Positions 56,235 through 64,000 of a DNA stretch of 64,000 nucleotides are shown here, one piece after another. The position numbers and the translations under genes were made by a program. A model generated the notes under the pieces. The model saw only the letters and a program-made list of their open reading frames with translations. It searched no databases and was not told the origin of the DNA. The stretch is from assembly GCF_017354985.1 (NCBI RefSeq), contig NZ_CP071501.1, positions 1,445,501 to 1,509,500 on the forward strand, given 5' to 3'. This DNA is from Shewanella cyperi. Its GTDB lineage: Bacteria; Pseudomonadota; Gammaproteobacteria; Enterobacterales; Shewanellaceae. Each line of letters starts with the position of its first letter. Position 1 is the stretch's first letter.

Positions 56235-57437
56235 TTAGAACTCTTCCACGTCGAAATTGACTTCAGGATTGACGTCGGCATCGTAATCAATGCCATCGAT
56301 ACCAAAGCCGAACAGCTTGATAAACTCGGCCTTGTATTCGACGTAGTCGGTCAGCTGAGCCAGGTTTTCTGTGGTGATTTGTGGCCAGAGATCGCGGCAG
56401 TGTTGCTGGATCTCATCGCGCAGTTCCCAGTCATCCAGACGCAGACGGTTTTCGCTGTCGGTTTCAGCAGCTGAGCCATCGGCCTTGTAGAGGCGCTCGC
56501 TGAACATACGCAGGATCTGCTCCATACAACCTTCATGCAGTCCCTGTTCGCGCATTTTCTTGAACACCATGGCGATATACAGAGGCATCACAGGGATGGC
56601 GGAAGAGGCCTGGGTCACCACACTCTTAAGCACGGCCACGTTGGCGCTGCCACCCTTGGCTGACAGTTTGTCATTCAGGGCATGGGCGGCGCGGTCGAGA
56701 TCCATCTTGGCCTTGCCCAGGGCGCCGTGCCAGTAGATGGGCCAGGTCAATTCGGTGCCTATGTAGCTGTAGGCCACAGTCTTACAGCCATCGGCCAGTA
56801 CGCCGGCCTGGCTCAGGGCATCGATCCACAGTTCCCAATCCTGACCGCCCATCACAGTTACCGTATCCTGGATTTCCTGCTCGGTGGCCGGCTCCACACT
56901 GGCTTCAATGATGGTGTCTTTGTTGGTATCCACGGCAGTGGATGTATAAGGTTCGCCAATTGGCTTGAGAGATGAACGGATCAGTTCACCACTGTCCGGC
57001 AATTTACGTACCGGTGAAGCCAGTGAGTAAACCACCATATCAATCTGGCCGAGATCGGCCTTGATAAGGTCAATCACCTTTTGCTTGGCTTCATGGCTGA
57101 AAGCATCACCGTTCAGGCTCTTGGAATACAGACCTTCGGCCTTGGCGAATTTGTCAAAGGCGGCAGAGTTATACCAGCCGGCGGTGCCTGGTTTGCTCTC
57201 GGTGCCGGGCTTCTCAAAAAATACCCCTATGGTGGCGGCGCCACAACCAAAGGCTGCGGCAATACGTGAAGACAGACCGTAACCACTGGAAGCTCCGACA
57301 ACCAGTACGCGCTTGGGGCCGTTGGCTATTGGGCCACGGGCCTTGGTGATATTGATCTGTTCCAGAACGTTGGCTTCACAGCCCTGGGGATGAGTAGTGG
57401 TGCAAATAAAACCACGGATTTTTGGTTTGATAATCAT
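56235..57437 (-). CDS. fabV: FabV, enoyl-ACP reductase
   Basis: 400-residue NADH-dependent trans-2-enoyl reductase of the FabV class, completing each fatty-acid elongation cycle. The start [21 protein letters not shown], the cofactor loop [19 protein letters not shown], and the active-site Tyr and Lys of the YX8K motif ([22 protein letters not shown] region) are all present. FabV enzymes are naturally resistant to triclosan. It is monocistronic with its own terminator. Confidence 0.95.
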   Translation of the reverse strand: MIIKPKIRGFICTTTHPQGCEANVLEQINITKARGPIANGPKRVLVVGASSGYGLSSRIAAAFGCGAATIGVFFEKPGTESKPGTAGWYNSAAFDKFAKAEGLYSKSLNGDAFSHEAKQKVIDLIKADLGQIDMVVYSLASPVRKLPDSGELIRSSLKPIGEPYTSTAVDTNKDTIIEASVEPATEQEIQDTVTVMGGQDWELWIDALSQAGVLADGCKTVAYSYIGTELTWPIYWHGALGKAKMDLDRAAHALNDKLSAKGGSANVAVLKSVVTQASSAIPVMPLYIAMVFKKMREQGLHEGCMEQILRMFSERLYKADGSAAETDSENRLRLDDWELRDEIQQHCRDLWPQITTENLAQLTDYVEYKAEFIKLFGFGIDGIDYDADVNPEVNFDVEEF

Positions 57438-57542
57438 GTTTTAGCTTCTTCAGTCAACACTGGCATTAGGATAATGAGTTAGTCGTGGAATTGGCAGCCA
57501 TTTTTAACAATCTACCGCCTTTTCACGAGTGGTTGGAGCAGT

Positions 57543-58328
57543 TCAGCGTTTGTGGTTGAACAGGCTCTGTTCTGCGATAAGTCTCTGGGTATACTCTTGT
57601 TTCGGCTCACAAAAAACTTGTTCGACCGGGCCTTTTTCTATCAATTTCCCCTTGTGCAATACCATTATCTTGTCACTGACATGGCGGATGATATTGAGGT
57701 TGTGGGATACGAAAATGTAGGACAGTCCCAGCTCCTTTTGCAGTTGCAGCAACAGATTGAGGATTTGGGACCGCACCGAAAGGTCAAGTGCCGTCAAGGC
57801 CTCGTCGGCAATAATGATCTTGGGATTAAGCATTAAAGCCCGGGCCACGGCGACCCTTTGCTTTTGACCCTCGGAAATCATGTGAGGATAGAACTCCGCA
57901 TGCTCCGGCAGCAGGCCTACCTTGCGCAAGGTTTCGGCTACCTGTATCTGGCGTTCCTGGGCGCTCATCTCGGTATTGAATCTTAAGGGTTCTTCCAGCA
58001 GCTCGCCGATGCTCAATCTGGGATTGAGCGAGGTATTGGGGTCCTGGAAGATCATGCGGATGAGCTTGCAGCGCTGCTTGACGTTGCGGCTCTCCAACGC
58101 CGTGCCCTCAAAGAAGATTTCCCCGCCGCTGCGCTCTTCTGCACCCACCAGAATACGGGCCAGGGTGCTCTTGCCCGAGCCGGCCTCTCCGACTATTGCC
58201 AGGGTTTCACCCCGACCAAGTTCAAAGGATATGGGCGCCAGTGCTTCATGGTATTGACGCTGAAAACCGCGGTAACCGCTGAAATAGCGCTTGGTGAGAT
58301 CATTGACCTTAAGCAGAGGTGTCGTCAT
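57543..58328 (-). CDS. sapF: SapF, peptide-type ABC transporter ATP-binding protein
   Basis: 261-residue ATPase of the Opp/Dpp/Sap class. Walker A is GEAGSGKSTLAR, the signature region MISEGQKQRVAVARAL, Walker B IIIADEALTALD and the switch His FVSHNL. The ATG at 58328 (MTTPLLKV) is preferred over one four codons upstream and overlaps the end of sapD by 20 bp. It is the last gene of the sapABCDF operon, which imports cationic or short peptides and has been linked to antimicrobial peptide resistance. No terminator is obvious after it. Confidence 0.9.
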   Translation of the reverse strand: MTTPLLKVNDLTKRYFSGYRGFQRQYHEALAPISFELGRGETLAIVGEAGSGKSTLARILVGAEERSGGEIFFEGTALESRNVKQRCKLIRMIFQDPNTSLNPRLSIGELLEEPLRFNTEMSAQERQIQVAETLRKVGLLPEHAEFYPHMISEGQKQRVAVARALMLNPKIIIADEALTALDLSVRSQILNLLLQLQKELGLSYIFVSHNLNIIRHVSDKIMVLHKGKLIEKGPVEQVFCEPKQEYTQRLIAEQSLFNHKR

Positions 58329-59316
58329 GGCCGGTCTCATTTTTGTAGGGGAAGTGGCAAGCGTAATACCTGTCTTTCTGGTGGGTCAGCATGGGTTGTC
58401 GCACGCACTGACGCTGGGCCTCGGGACAACGGGGCCCCAGACGGCAGCCTATGGGCAGATGTTGCAACGCCGGCGCCGAGCCCGGCAAGGTTGGCATCAA
58501 GCTTTTGTGGGGCTGGGTTCCGGCATAGTCCGGCATATGCTGCAGCAGGGCCTTGGTATAGGGATGATAGGGCTCCTGCAGTAATTCCGCCGCCGGGCCT
58601 GATTCCATCACCTGACCCGAATACAGCACGGTTAGCTGGTTACACCAATGGGCGAGGGTCTCCAGCTCGTGGCTGATCAGCAATATGGTGACCCCCTGCA
58701 ACTGGTTCAGCTGGGCCAGCAAGCGGAAGATCTGTGCCTGGGTGCTGGGCTCCATGGAGTTGGTGGGTTCATCGGCGATAAGCAGCCTGGGCTGATTCGC
58801 CAGTGCCATGGCAATCATCACCTTTTGGCATTCACCTTCGGAAGTTTCCCAGGGATAGCTGGCCATTACCCTCTTGGGATCCTTAATCCCGACCTTATGC
58901 AACCAGCGCTGGGCCAACAGGGTGCGCTCTTTTCTACGCCGCCAGAAGGGAACCTGCGGCTCTCTGGGCATGGCCTCAATCAGCTGACTGCCGATGGTTT
59001 GGATCGGATCCATACTGCCCGATGGGTCCTGGAAAATGATTGCCATGTCGGAACCCATCAGGGCCCGGCGCTCCGACTCCGACATCTCCATCAGGTTACG
59101 ACCATCCCACATCATACGGTCGGCGGTAATAATCCAATTGGGGCCGGGGATCCCGAGAATGGCGCGGGCCAGCAGACTGCGGCCTGAGCCGGATTCGCCC
59201 ACCAGACCATGGACTTCGCCTGCGCTCAGGGTCAGACTGACCCGCTCAAGCGCCTTGACCCGGCCGTGGGGCGTGTCCAGCTCAATGGTGAGATTGCGGA
59301 TATCGAGTAAAGGCAT
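58309..59316 (-). CDS. sapD: SapD, peptide-type ABC transporter ATP-binding protein
   Basis: 335-residue ATPase. The Walker A position reads GESGSGRSLLAR with Arg in place of the usual Lys, and the signature is SEGECQKVMIA instead of LSGGQ; E. coli SapD shares these departures, so it is a family trait rather than a defect. Walker B is LLIADEPTN. A C-terminal Cys-rich oligopeptide-ABC tail (CRLGPRCPEAQRQC, ACHFP) follows. SapD is also implicated in Trk potassium uptake in E. coli. It starts 4 bp after sapC. Confidence 0.92.
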   Translation of the reverse strand: MPLLDIRNLTIELDTPHGRVKALERVSLTLSAGEVHGLVGESGSGRSLLARAILGIPGPNWIITADRMMWDGRNLMEMSESERRALMGSDMAIIFQDPSGSMDPIQTIGSQLIEAMPREPQVPFWRRRKERTLLAQRWLHKVGIKDPKRVMASYPWETSEGECQKVMIAMALANQPRLLIADEPTNSMEPSTQAQIFRLLAQLNQLQGVTILLISHELETLAHWCNQLTVLYSGQVMESGPAAELLQEPYHPYTKALLQHMPDYAGTQPHKSLMPTLPGSAPALQHLPIGCRLGPRCPEAQRQCVRQPMLTHQKDRYYACHFPYKNETGHDDTSA

Positions 59317-59320
59317 AGGT

Positions 59321-60211
59321 TCAGTTCTTAATCGGCGCCAGTGCCGATCTCAGGCCGTCACCGACCAGGTTGACGGCAAGCACGCTAAAGAGAATGGCCA
59401 GTCCGGGAATGGTAATGGTCCAGGGGGCCGTCAGCAGGTTATCCAAGCCCTGGGCCACCATGGCTCCCCATTCGGGACTTGGGGCCTGGGCACCCAGACT
59501 CAAAAAGCCCAGGGCGGCAATGTCGAGTATCGCTGCCGAGATGGCCAGTGTGGTCTGGATAATCACAGTTTCCCAGACATTGGGCATAATCACAAACCAG
59601 AAAATCTGCAGAGGATTGGCACCATCGAGCTTGGCGGCGGTCACGTATTCCTTTTGCAGCTCTTCATGCACAGACTGGTGAATGGCGCGGACAAACTGCG
59701 GCGTCAGCGCAAAGCCCACGGCCCAAAACACGTTACCGAGACCGGGACCGAGTACTGCGACCACCAGAATTGCCATCAATAAAGACGGGATTGACAGCAG
59801 GGCGTCCAGCAGATGCCCGAGAATACTGGATTTAAGCCCTTTCATCATGCCGGAAAGAGAGCCGATGACAAAGCCAACCAACAGGGCCAGTGCCACCACG
59901 GCCAAAGACATACCAAAGGTCAGCTGTACACCATGGAGCAGACGACTGAATATGTCCCTGCCCAAATCATCTGTACCGAGGAAGTGCTCCACATGACCTT
60001 GGGGATCCCAGGACGGTGGCAAAAGCAGGGCGTTGGGATCTTGAACCTCTGGCATATAAGGCGCCAGCACTGGCCCCACCAGGGTCAACATTAGCAGGCT
60101 GACAATGACCCACAATCCGGCCAGGGCAAAGGGATTGGCCGCAAAACTGTGCCACAGTCGCAGCATGGGGGACGGAATGGTGTCGTCCTGATAAATCTTA
60201 ATTCGAGGCAT
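59321..60211 (-). CDS. sapC: SapC, ABC transporter permease
   Basis: 296-residue inner-membrane permease of the DppC type with an N-terminal cytosolic segment and about six helices. The EAA loop is in EELQKEYVTAAKLDGANPLQIFW, which docks with the ATPases. It overlaps the end of sapB by 14 bp, so it is coupled in the operon. Confidence 0.92.
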   Translation of the reverse strand: MPRIKIYQDDTIPSPMLRLWHSFAANPFALAGLWVIVSLLMLTLVGPVLAPYMPEVQDPNALLLPPSWDPQGHVEHFLGTDDLGRDIFSRLLHGVQLTFGMSLAVVALALLVGFVIGSLSGMMKGLKSSILGHLLDALLSIPSLLMAILVVAVLGPGLGNVFWAVGFALTPQFVRAIHQSVHEELQKEYVTAAKLDGANPLQIFWFVIMPNVWETVIIQTTLAISAAILDIAALGFLSLGAQAPSPEWGAMVAQGLDNLLTAPWTITIPGLAILFSVLAVNLVGDGLRSALAPIKN

Positions 60212-61229
60212 AGAGTTCCTTCCTGCTGAGCGGGTTGGAGGCCGTGTGCAGCACCTCGATAAGAATGCTGAGGAAGATGATTAATACCGACACGGCCAGT
60301 ACGCCTCCGAGGATCACTGTGTAATCACGCTGATAGATCCCTGACACCAGCCAGGAGCCGACACCGGGCCAGGAGAAGATCACTTCGACCACAATGGCGT
60401 AGCTGGCGAAGGCGCCGAGCATCAGGCCCAGATGCTTAAGCAGTGGGATCAGAGCGTTGGGCAGAGCGTGGCGCACTATGATGGTGGCCGTGGCCAGACC
60501 CCGAGCTTCAGCTGCGCGGATAAAGGTCTGGTTCATCACATTCATCATGGCCGCGCGGGTAATTCGCACCACCACGGTAAAGGGCAGGATAGCCAGGGTG
60601 ATCCCCGGCAGCACTATGTGACTCAGGGCATCCTTGAATGCAGGAATTCGATATTCTGAGTCGGATAGCAGGGTGTCTATGAGCATAAAGCCCGTGACCG
60701 GCTTTATCTCATACAGCAGGTTGATTTGTCCGGAAATCGGCAACCAGCCAAGTTCAACACCGAACCACAGCGCCAGAGACAAACCGAGCCAGAATACCGG
60801 AATGGAGTAGCCGGTCAGGGTGATGGCCATGATGGCGTGCTGGGTCAGCTTATGCTGGTTCAATGACGCCAGCACTCCCAGTGGAACCCCCAGCAGCAGC
60901 GCCAGCATGGCGGCAAAGGCGGCCAGCTCAAAGGATGCCGGCATGACCGAGGTCAACTCATGGGCCACGGGTTGTTGGGAGGTGACCGAAATCCCCAAAT
61001 TACCGGAAAGCCGTTGATCCACAAACGCCAGAAATTGACTGAACTCTGACTTATCCAGTCGATAATCGGCAATGATTTGCATGGCCTCGGCAGCCGATGG
61101 ATTCTCTATACCCGTCAGGGCAAAGGCCCGGTCCACCGGAAACATGGCGGTGACATAAAACAGGATCAGCAGCATCAGCAGTGAGGTAGCCAAGAACAAG
61201 TTAAAGCGTCGCAGCAAGTAAATGGCCAT
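60198..61229 (-). CDS. sapB: SapB, ABC transporter permease
   Basis: 343-residue inner-membrane permease of the DppB type with about six helices. The EAA loop is in NQTFIRAAEARGLATATII. Its start overlaps the sapA stop as TGATG, showing translational coupling. It pairs with SapC. Confidence 0.92.
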   Translation of the reverse strand: MAIYLLRRFNLFLATSLLMLLILFYVTAMFPVDRAFALTGIENPSAAEAMQIIADYRLDKSEFSQFLAFVDQRLSGNLGISVTSQQPVAHELTSVMPASFELAAFAAMLALLLGVPLGVLASLNQHKLTQHAIMAITLTGYSIPVFWLGLSLALWFGVELGWLPISGQINLLYEIKPVTGFMLIDTLLSDSEYRIPAFKDALSHIVLPGITLAILPFTVVVRITRAAMMNVMNQTFIRAAEARGLATATIIVRHALPNALIPLLKHLGLMLGAFASYAIVVEVIFSWPGVGSWLVSGIYQRDYTVILGGVLAVSVLIIFLSILIEVLHTASNPLSRKELYASN

Positions 61230-62863
61230 CAGTGTGCTTGCTCCTTGTCGGATTTTATACTGATCCTGTCAAAGGAAATGCCACCAAAGGCACTCAGGTG
61301 CATACCGGTAATTTGGTCGCTCTTCAGCAACATGCGTTTGGCGTGGGCAAAGCTCATCATAGGAGCCTGCTCGGCCAACATGGCCTCGGCCTCGTGGTAA
61401 AGGGCTGTGCGGGCACGAATGTCATTGATGGCTTTGGCGGCGCGTACCATGGCATCAAATTCGGTATTGCACCAACGCGATCTGTTGCTGCCGGATTCCA
61501 CCGAGGCGCAACTGAGCAAAGGGGTGAAGAAATTGTCCGGATCGCTGTTGTCTGCGTTCCAACCGATGAGCACCGAGTCATAGTCGCTGTGTGACAGCTT
61601 TTGGGAGAACACACTCCAGTCGTAACTGATGATATTCACCTTGACCCCAATCTTGGCAAGATCCGCCTGAATAAGCTCGGCGGTTTTCAGGGCATTGGGG
61701 TTATACGCCCTTGCTACCGGCATGGCCCAAATATCAATGGTCAGTTTATCTATGCCTGCCTCGGTCAGCAGTTGCCGGGCTTTTTCCGGAGAAAACTCAA
61801 GACCAGTCCCGGCGTCACTGTTATAGGCCCAGGAAGTGGGGGGCAAAATACCTTTGGCCTCGATGGCACTGTTCTGATACACGGCCCGCAAAATGTTTTG
61901 TTTGTCTATGGCGTGGGACAGGGCCCGGCGGACTCTGACATCATTAAAAGGCTGCTTTTGAGTATTGAATGCCCAAAAGGCTACGTTCAAACCCGCAGTT
62001 TCATCCAGCACTAATTGAGGGTGTTCACTTACCCGTGTCAGTTCACCAGCCTTTGGCAGGGCTGATACGCTGCAATCCCCGGTAATCAGTTTTGATAAAC
62101 GCACTGTGCTCTTTGAAGTGATATCAAATACCAGCATTTCTATCTCAGGTATTTTGCCCCAGTACCCCTCATGACGGCGGTAGCGGATGTACTCGTTTTT
62201 GACATATTCCACCAGGCGGAAGGGGCCTGTGCCTATGGCCAACTGGTCGAGTTTTTCGGGGGTTCCCGCCCGCAACAATTGCATGGCGTATTCCCGGGAC
62301 AAAATTACCGCGAAATCGGTGGCAAGATTGGCCAGGAATGAAGCATCGGGCCGCGACAGATGAAACTCAATGCGGTAATCATCCAGCTTGGTCACAGAGG
62401 TTACCAGGTCGGCAAAGTCGATACTCTGAAAGAAGGGATAGCCACTGCGGGACACATAATGGTAGGGATGATCCTCATCCAGAATACGATGGAAGGAAAA
62501 CAGCACATCGTCAGCATTGAGTGTCCGGCTTGGGGTGAAGATCTTCGAACTGTGAAAATTGACGCCTTTACGCAACTCAAAGCGGTAGCTCAGACCATCA
62601 GCACTGACGTGCCAGGCTTTGGCCAAACCGGGGACAATTTTACCGCTGTCATCGTCGTAATCCACCAGGCGGTTGTAGAGCTGGTGTGAGGTGGCATCTA
62701 TGGTGGTGCCCGAAGTTACCAACTGGGGGTTAAAGGACTCGGGGTTGCCCTCGGAGCAATAAACCAACCCGGGAGGCAGTTGCTGCGGGCCGCAGGCAGA
62801 GAGCCAGCATCCCATCAGCAAGATTCCGGCGGTTCTGCAGAGCCTGATTGTCAGCGCATTCAT
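61229..62863 (-). CDS. sapA: SapA, peptide ABC transporter substrate-binding lipoprotein
   Basis: 544-residue family-5 extracellular solute-binding protein. The ATG at 62863 begins a lipoprotein signal (ILLMGCWLSAC, lipobox LSAC); the frame is open 71 codons upstream but would bury the signal and run into pspF. Family motifs include GLVYCSEGNPESFNPQL, LRKGVNFHSSK and RRALSHAIDKQNI. No strong Shine-Dalgarno is visible. It is the first gene of the sap operon, 68 bp after pspF on the same strand. Confidence 0.9.
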   Translation of the reverse strand: MNALTIRLCRTAGILLMGCWLSACGPQQLPPGLVYCSEGNPESFNPQLVTSGTTIDATSHQLYNRLVDYDDDSGKIVPGLAKAWHVSADGLSYRFELRKGVNFHSSKIFTPSRTLNADDVLFSFHRILDEDHPYHYVSRSGYPFFQSIDFADLVTSVTKLDDYRIEFHLSRPDASFLANLATDFAVILSREYAMQLLRAGTPEKLDQLAIGTGPFRLVEYVKNEYIRYRRHEGYWGKIPEIEMLVFDITSKSTVRLSKLITGDCSVSALPKAGELTRVSEHPQLVLDETAGLNVAFWAFNTQKQPFNDVRVRRALSHAIDKQNILRAVYQNSAIEAKGILPPTSWAYNSDAGTGLEFSPEKARQLLTEAGIDKLTIDIWAMPVARAYNPNALKTAELIQADLAKIGVKVNIISYDWSVFSQKLSHSDYDSVLIGWNADNSDPDNFFTPLLSCASVESGSNRSRWCNTEFDAMVRAAKAINDIRARTALYHEAEAMLAEQAPMMSFAHAKRMLLKSDQITGMHLSAFGGISFDRISIKSDKEQAH

Positions 62864-62931
62864 TAATAAGTGGTTATCGATAATGGCGTTAATGGTTGAT
62901 TTTAACAGCGCCGGTAAGGGATGGGCAATCT

Positions 62932-64000
62932 TTACGCCTTCTCCAGCAGATTGTATTTCTTCAAAATGCCCCGCAATTGGTGATAACTCAATCCCAGCAG
63001 ATCGGCGGTCTTCTTTTGGTTGAACTGGCCCGCTGCCAATGCCTGCTGGATGATATCTTTCTCCAGATCTTCGCAATGTTGCTTGAGATCTATGGGGAAA
63101 TTGACCCGACTGCCCGAGGATACCTGCAGTGGCTCAGGTGCTGAAACCTCGGTGTCGGTGACTTTCATGGGCTGGCTGTGGCCATTGCTTGAGCGTCGTT
63201 CCAGAGTACGGATCCGTCCCTGGGGCCTAAAGGGGGACTCGAAGGGATCGAGGATGATGTCTTCTATGGGTTCGCCCTCGGCACCGCTGCGGTAGACACT
63301 GCGCTCCACCACGTTTTTCAGCTCGCGGATATTGCCGGGCCAGTCATAATCCATGAGTTGCTCTTTTGCTTCGTTGCTGAAACCCGCGAAGAGGGACAGT
63401 TTGAGCTGTCGCGCCATCCCAACGGCAAAGTATTCGGCCAGCGGCATTATGTCTTCCGGGCGGCAACGCAAGGGGGGCAGGGTGATCACATCAAATGCCA
63501 GGCGATCGAGCAGATCGGCGCGAAATTCGCCGGCCTCCGCCAGGGAGGGCAAGTCTTCGTTGGCCGCGCAGATAAGGCGTACATCCGTCTGTATGGTTTT
63601 GCTGCCACCGACCCGTTCAAATTCACCGTATTCTATGACTCTGAGCAGTTTTTCCTGGATGAGCCCCGAGGTGTTGGCCAGTTCATCCAAAAACAGGGTG
63701 CCACCGTTAGCCCTCTCAAAGCGTCCTTCATGCTTGCCCTTGGCTCCGGTAAAAGAACCCGACTCATGGCCAAAGAGTTCACTTTCAAGCAGATTTTCGC
63801 TCAGTGAAGAACAGTTCAGCTTGATAAAGGTCTGATCCCAACGTTGGGATAGATAATGCAGTCGCTCCGCGATAAGCTCTTTACCCGTGCCGCGCTCGCC
63901 AATGATAAGCACAGGTTTGGACAGGGGGGCGATGCGGGAGACATGCTCCAGCACTTCAAGCAGGGCGTTGGACTGACCTATAAGGTTGTCCTGTTGAAAG
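62932..64000 (-). CDS. pspF: PspF, sigma-54 enhancer-binding activator (5' end beyond window)
   Basis: The frame is open to the window edge; the visible N terminus reads FQQDNLIGQSNALLE then VLEHVSRIAPL, so only a few residues are missing. It has the AAA+ domain with Walker A GERGTGKE, the sigma-54-contacting GAFTGA loop as GSFTGA, Walker B GGTLFLDEL and RADLLDRLAFDV, then a longer linker and a Fis-type HTH at the C terminus (KKTADLLGLSYHQLRGILKKYN). There is no N-terminal receiver domain, as in PspF, which activates the phage-shock psp genes and is inhibited by PspA. The psp operon itself is expected just outside the window. Confidence 0.9.
   Translation of the reverse strand, partial: FQQDNLIGQSNALLEVLEHVSRIAPLSKPVLIIGERGTGKELIAERLHYLSQRWDQTFIKLNCSSLSENLLESELFGHESGSFTGAKGKHEGRFERANGGTLFLDELANTSGLIQEKLLRVIEYGEFERVGGSKTIQTDVRLICAANEDLPSLAEAGEFRADLLDRLAFDVITLPPLRCRPEDIMPLAEYFAVGMARQLKLSLFAGFSNEAKEQLMDYDWPGNIRELKNVVERSVYRSGAEGEPIEDIILDPFESPFRPQGRIRTLERRSSNGHSQPMKVTDTEVSAPEPLQVSSGSRVNFPIDLKQHCEDLEKDIIQQALAAGQFNQKKTADLLGLSYHQLRGILKKYNLLEKA

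Overview
The window looks like chromosomal DNA from a Shewanella-type gammaproteobacterium, probably one of the higher-GC species. The evidence is gene content and order. There is an ole (long-chain olefin) locus, a Shewanella-style N-acetylgalactosamine (aga) cluster and a metal-respiration locus (mtrDEF plus an omcA-like gene) next to feoAB. These are followed by the collinear block glnS, ppiB, cysS, folD, tRNAs, tig, clpP, clpX, lon, hupB, ppiD, which leads into fabV, sapABCDF and pspF. I see no insertion sequence, prophage, integrase, rRNA operon or CRISPR array.

Region by region. (1) 1-7.8 kb: the end of oleC, then oleD, an isochorismatase-type hydrolase with a divergent DJ-1/AraC regulator, an MltD-like lytic transglycosylase, a phosphohexomutase, a small VOC protein and a WYL regulator. 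(2) 7.8-19.4 kb: the GalNAc island. A TonB-dependent receptor diverges from agaR, a GH109 Tat-lipoprotein glycosidase, agaZ, agaS, agaK, agaAII and agaP. Together they cover glycan cleavage, outer- and inner-membrane uptake, phosphorylation, deacetylation and deamination/isomerisation. (3) 19.4-28.2 kb: azlCD, panP (PLP aspartate decarboxylase), glycerate kinase, a secreted M4 protease, a GAF-GGDEF protein, a UDG-like protein and a secreted M35 protease. (4) 28.5-38.7 kb: mtrDEF-omcA (three decaheme cytochromes and one porin), divergent from feoAB, with a perfect CRP palindrome and a Fur-like box between them. No mtrCAB is present. (5) 38.8-55.4 kb: translation and protein-quality-control genes and three tRNAs. 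(6) 55.4-64 kb: ung, fabV, the sap ABC transporter operon, and the start-truncated pspF.

The least expected pattern is at gene 3' ends. At mltD, agaP, panP, glnS and lpxH the last codon(s) and stop codon are followed immediately by degenerate copies of themselves at a 13-18 bp period. The Yip1-family gene has a perfect 67-bp tandem duplication that includes its terminator, and the agaK tail carries a 17-bp repeat. In the mltD case four 18-bp units each read [MV]xxLE-stop in the same frame, and the same gene begins with five 12-bp repeats. I know of no named element that explains this.

Regulatory sites that can be read directly include candidate AgaR direct repeats, CRP, Fur and FNR-type palindromes, a heat-shock-type promoter before lon, and a clpP promoter whose start would fall inside the tig terminator hairpin. 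Operator and promoter calls are by eye only.
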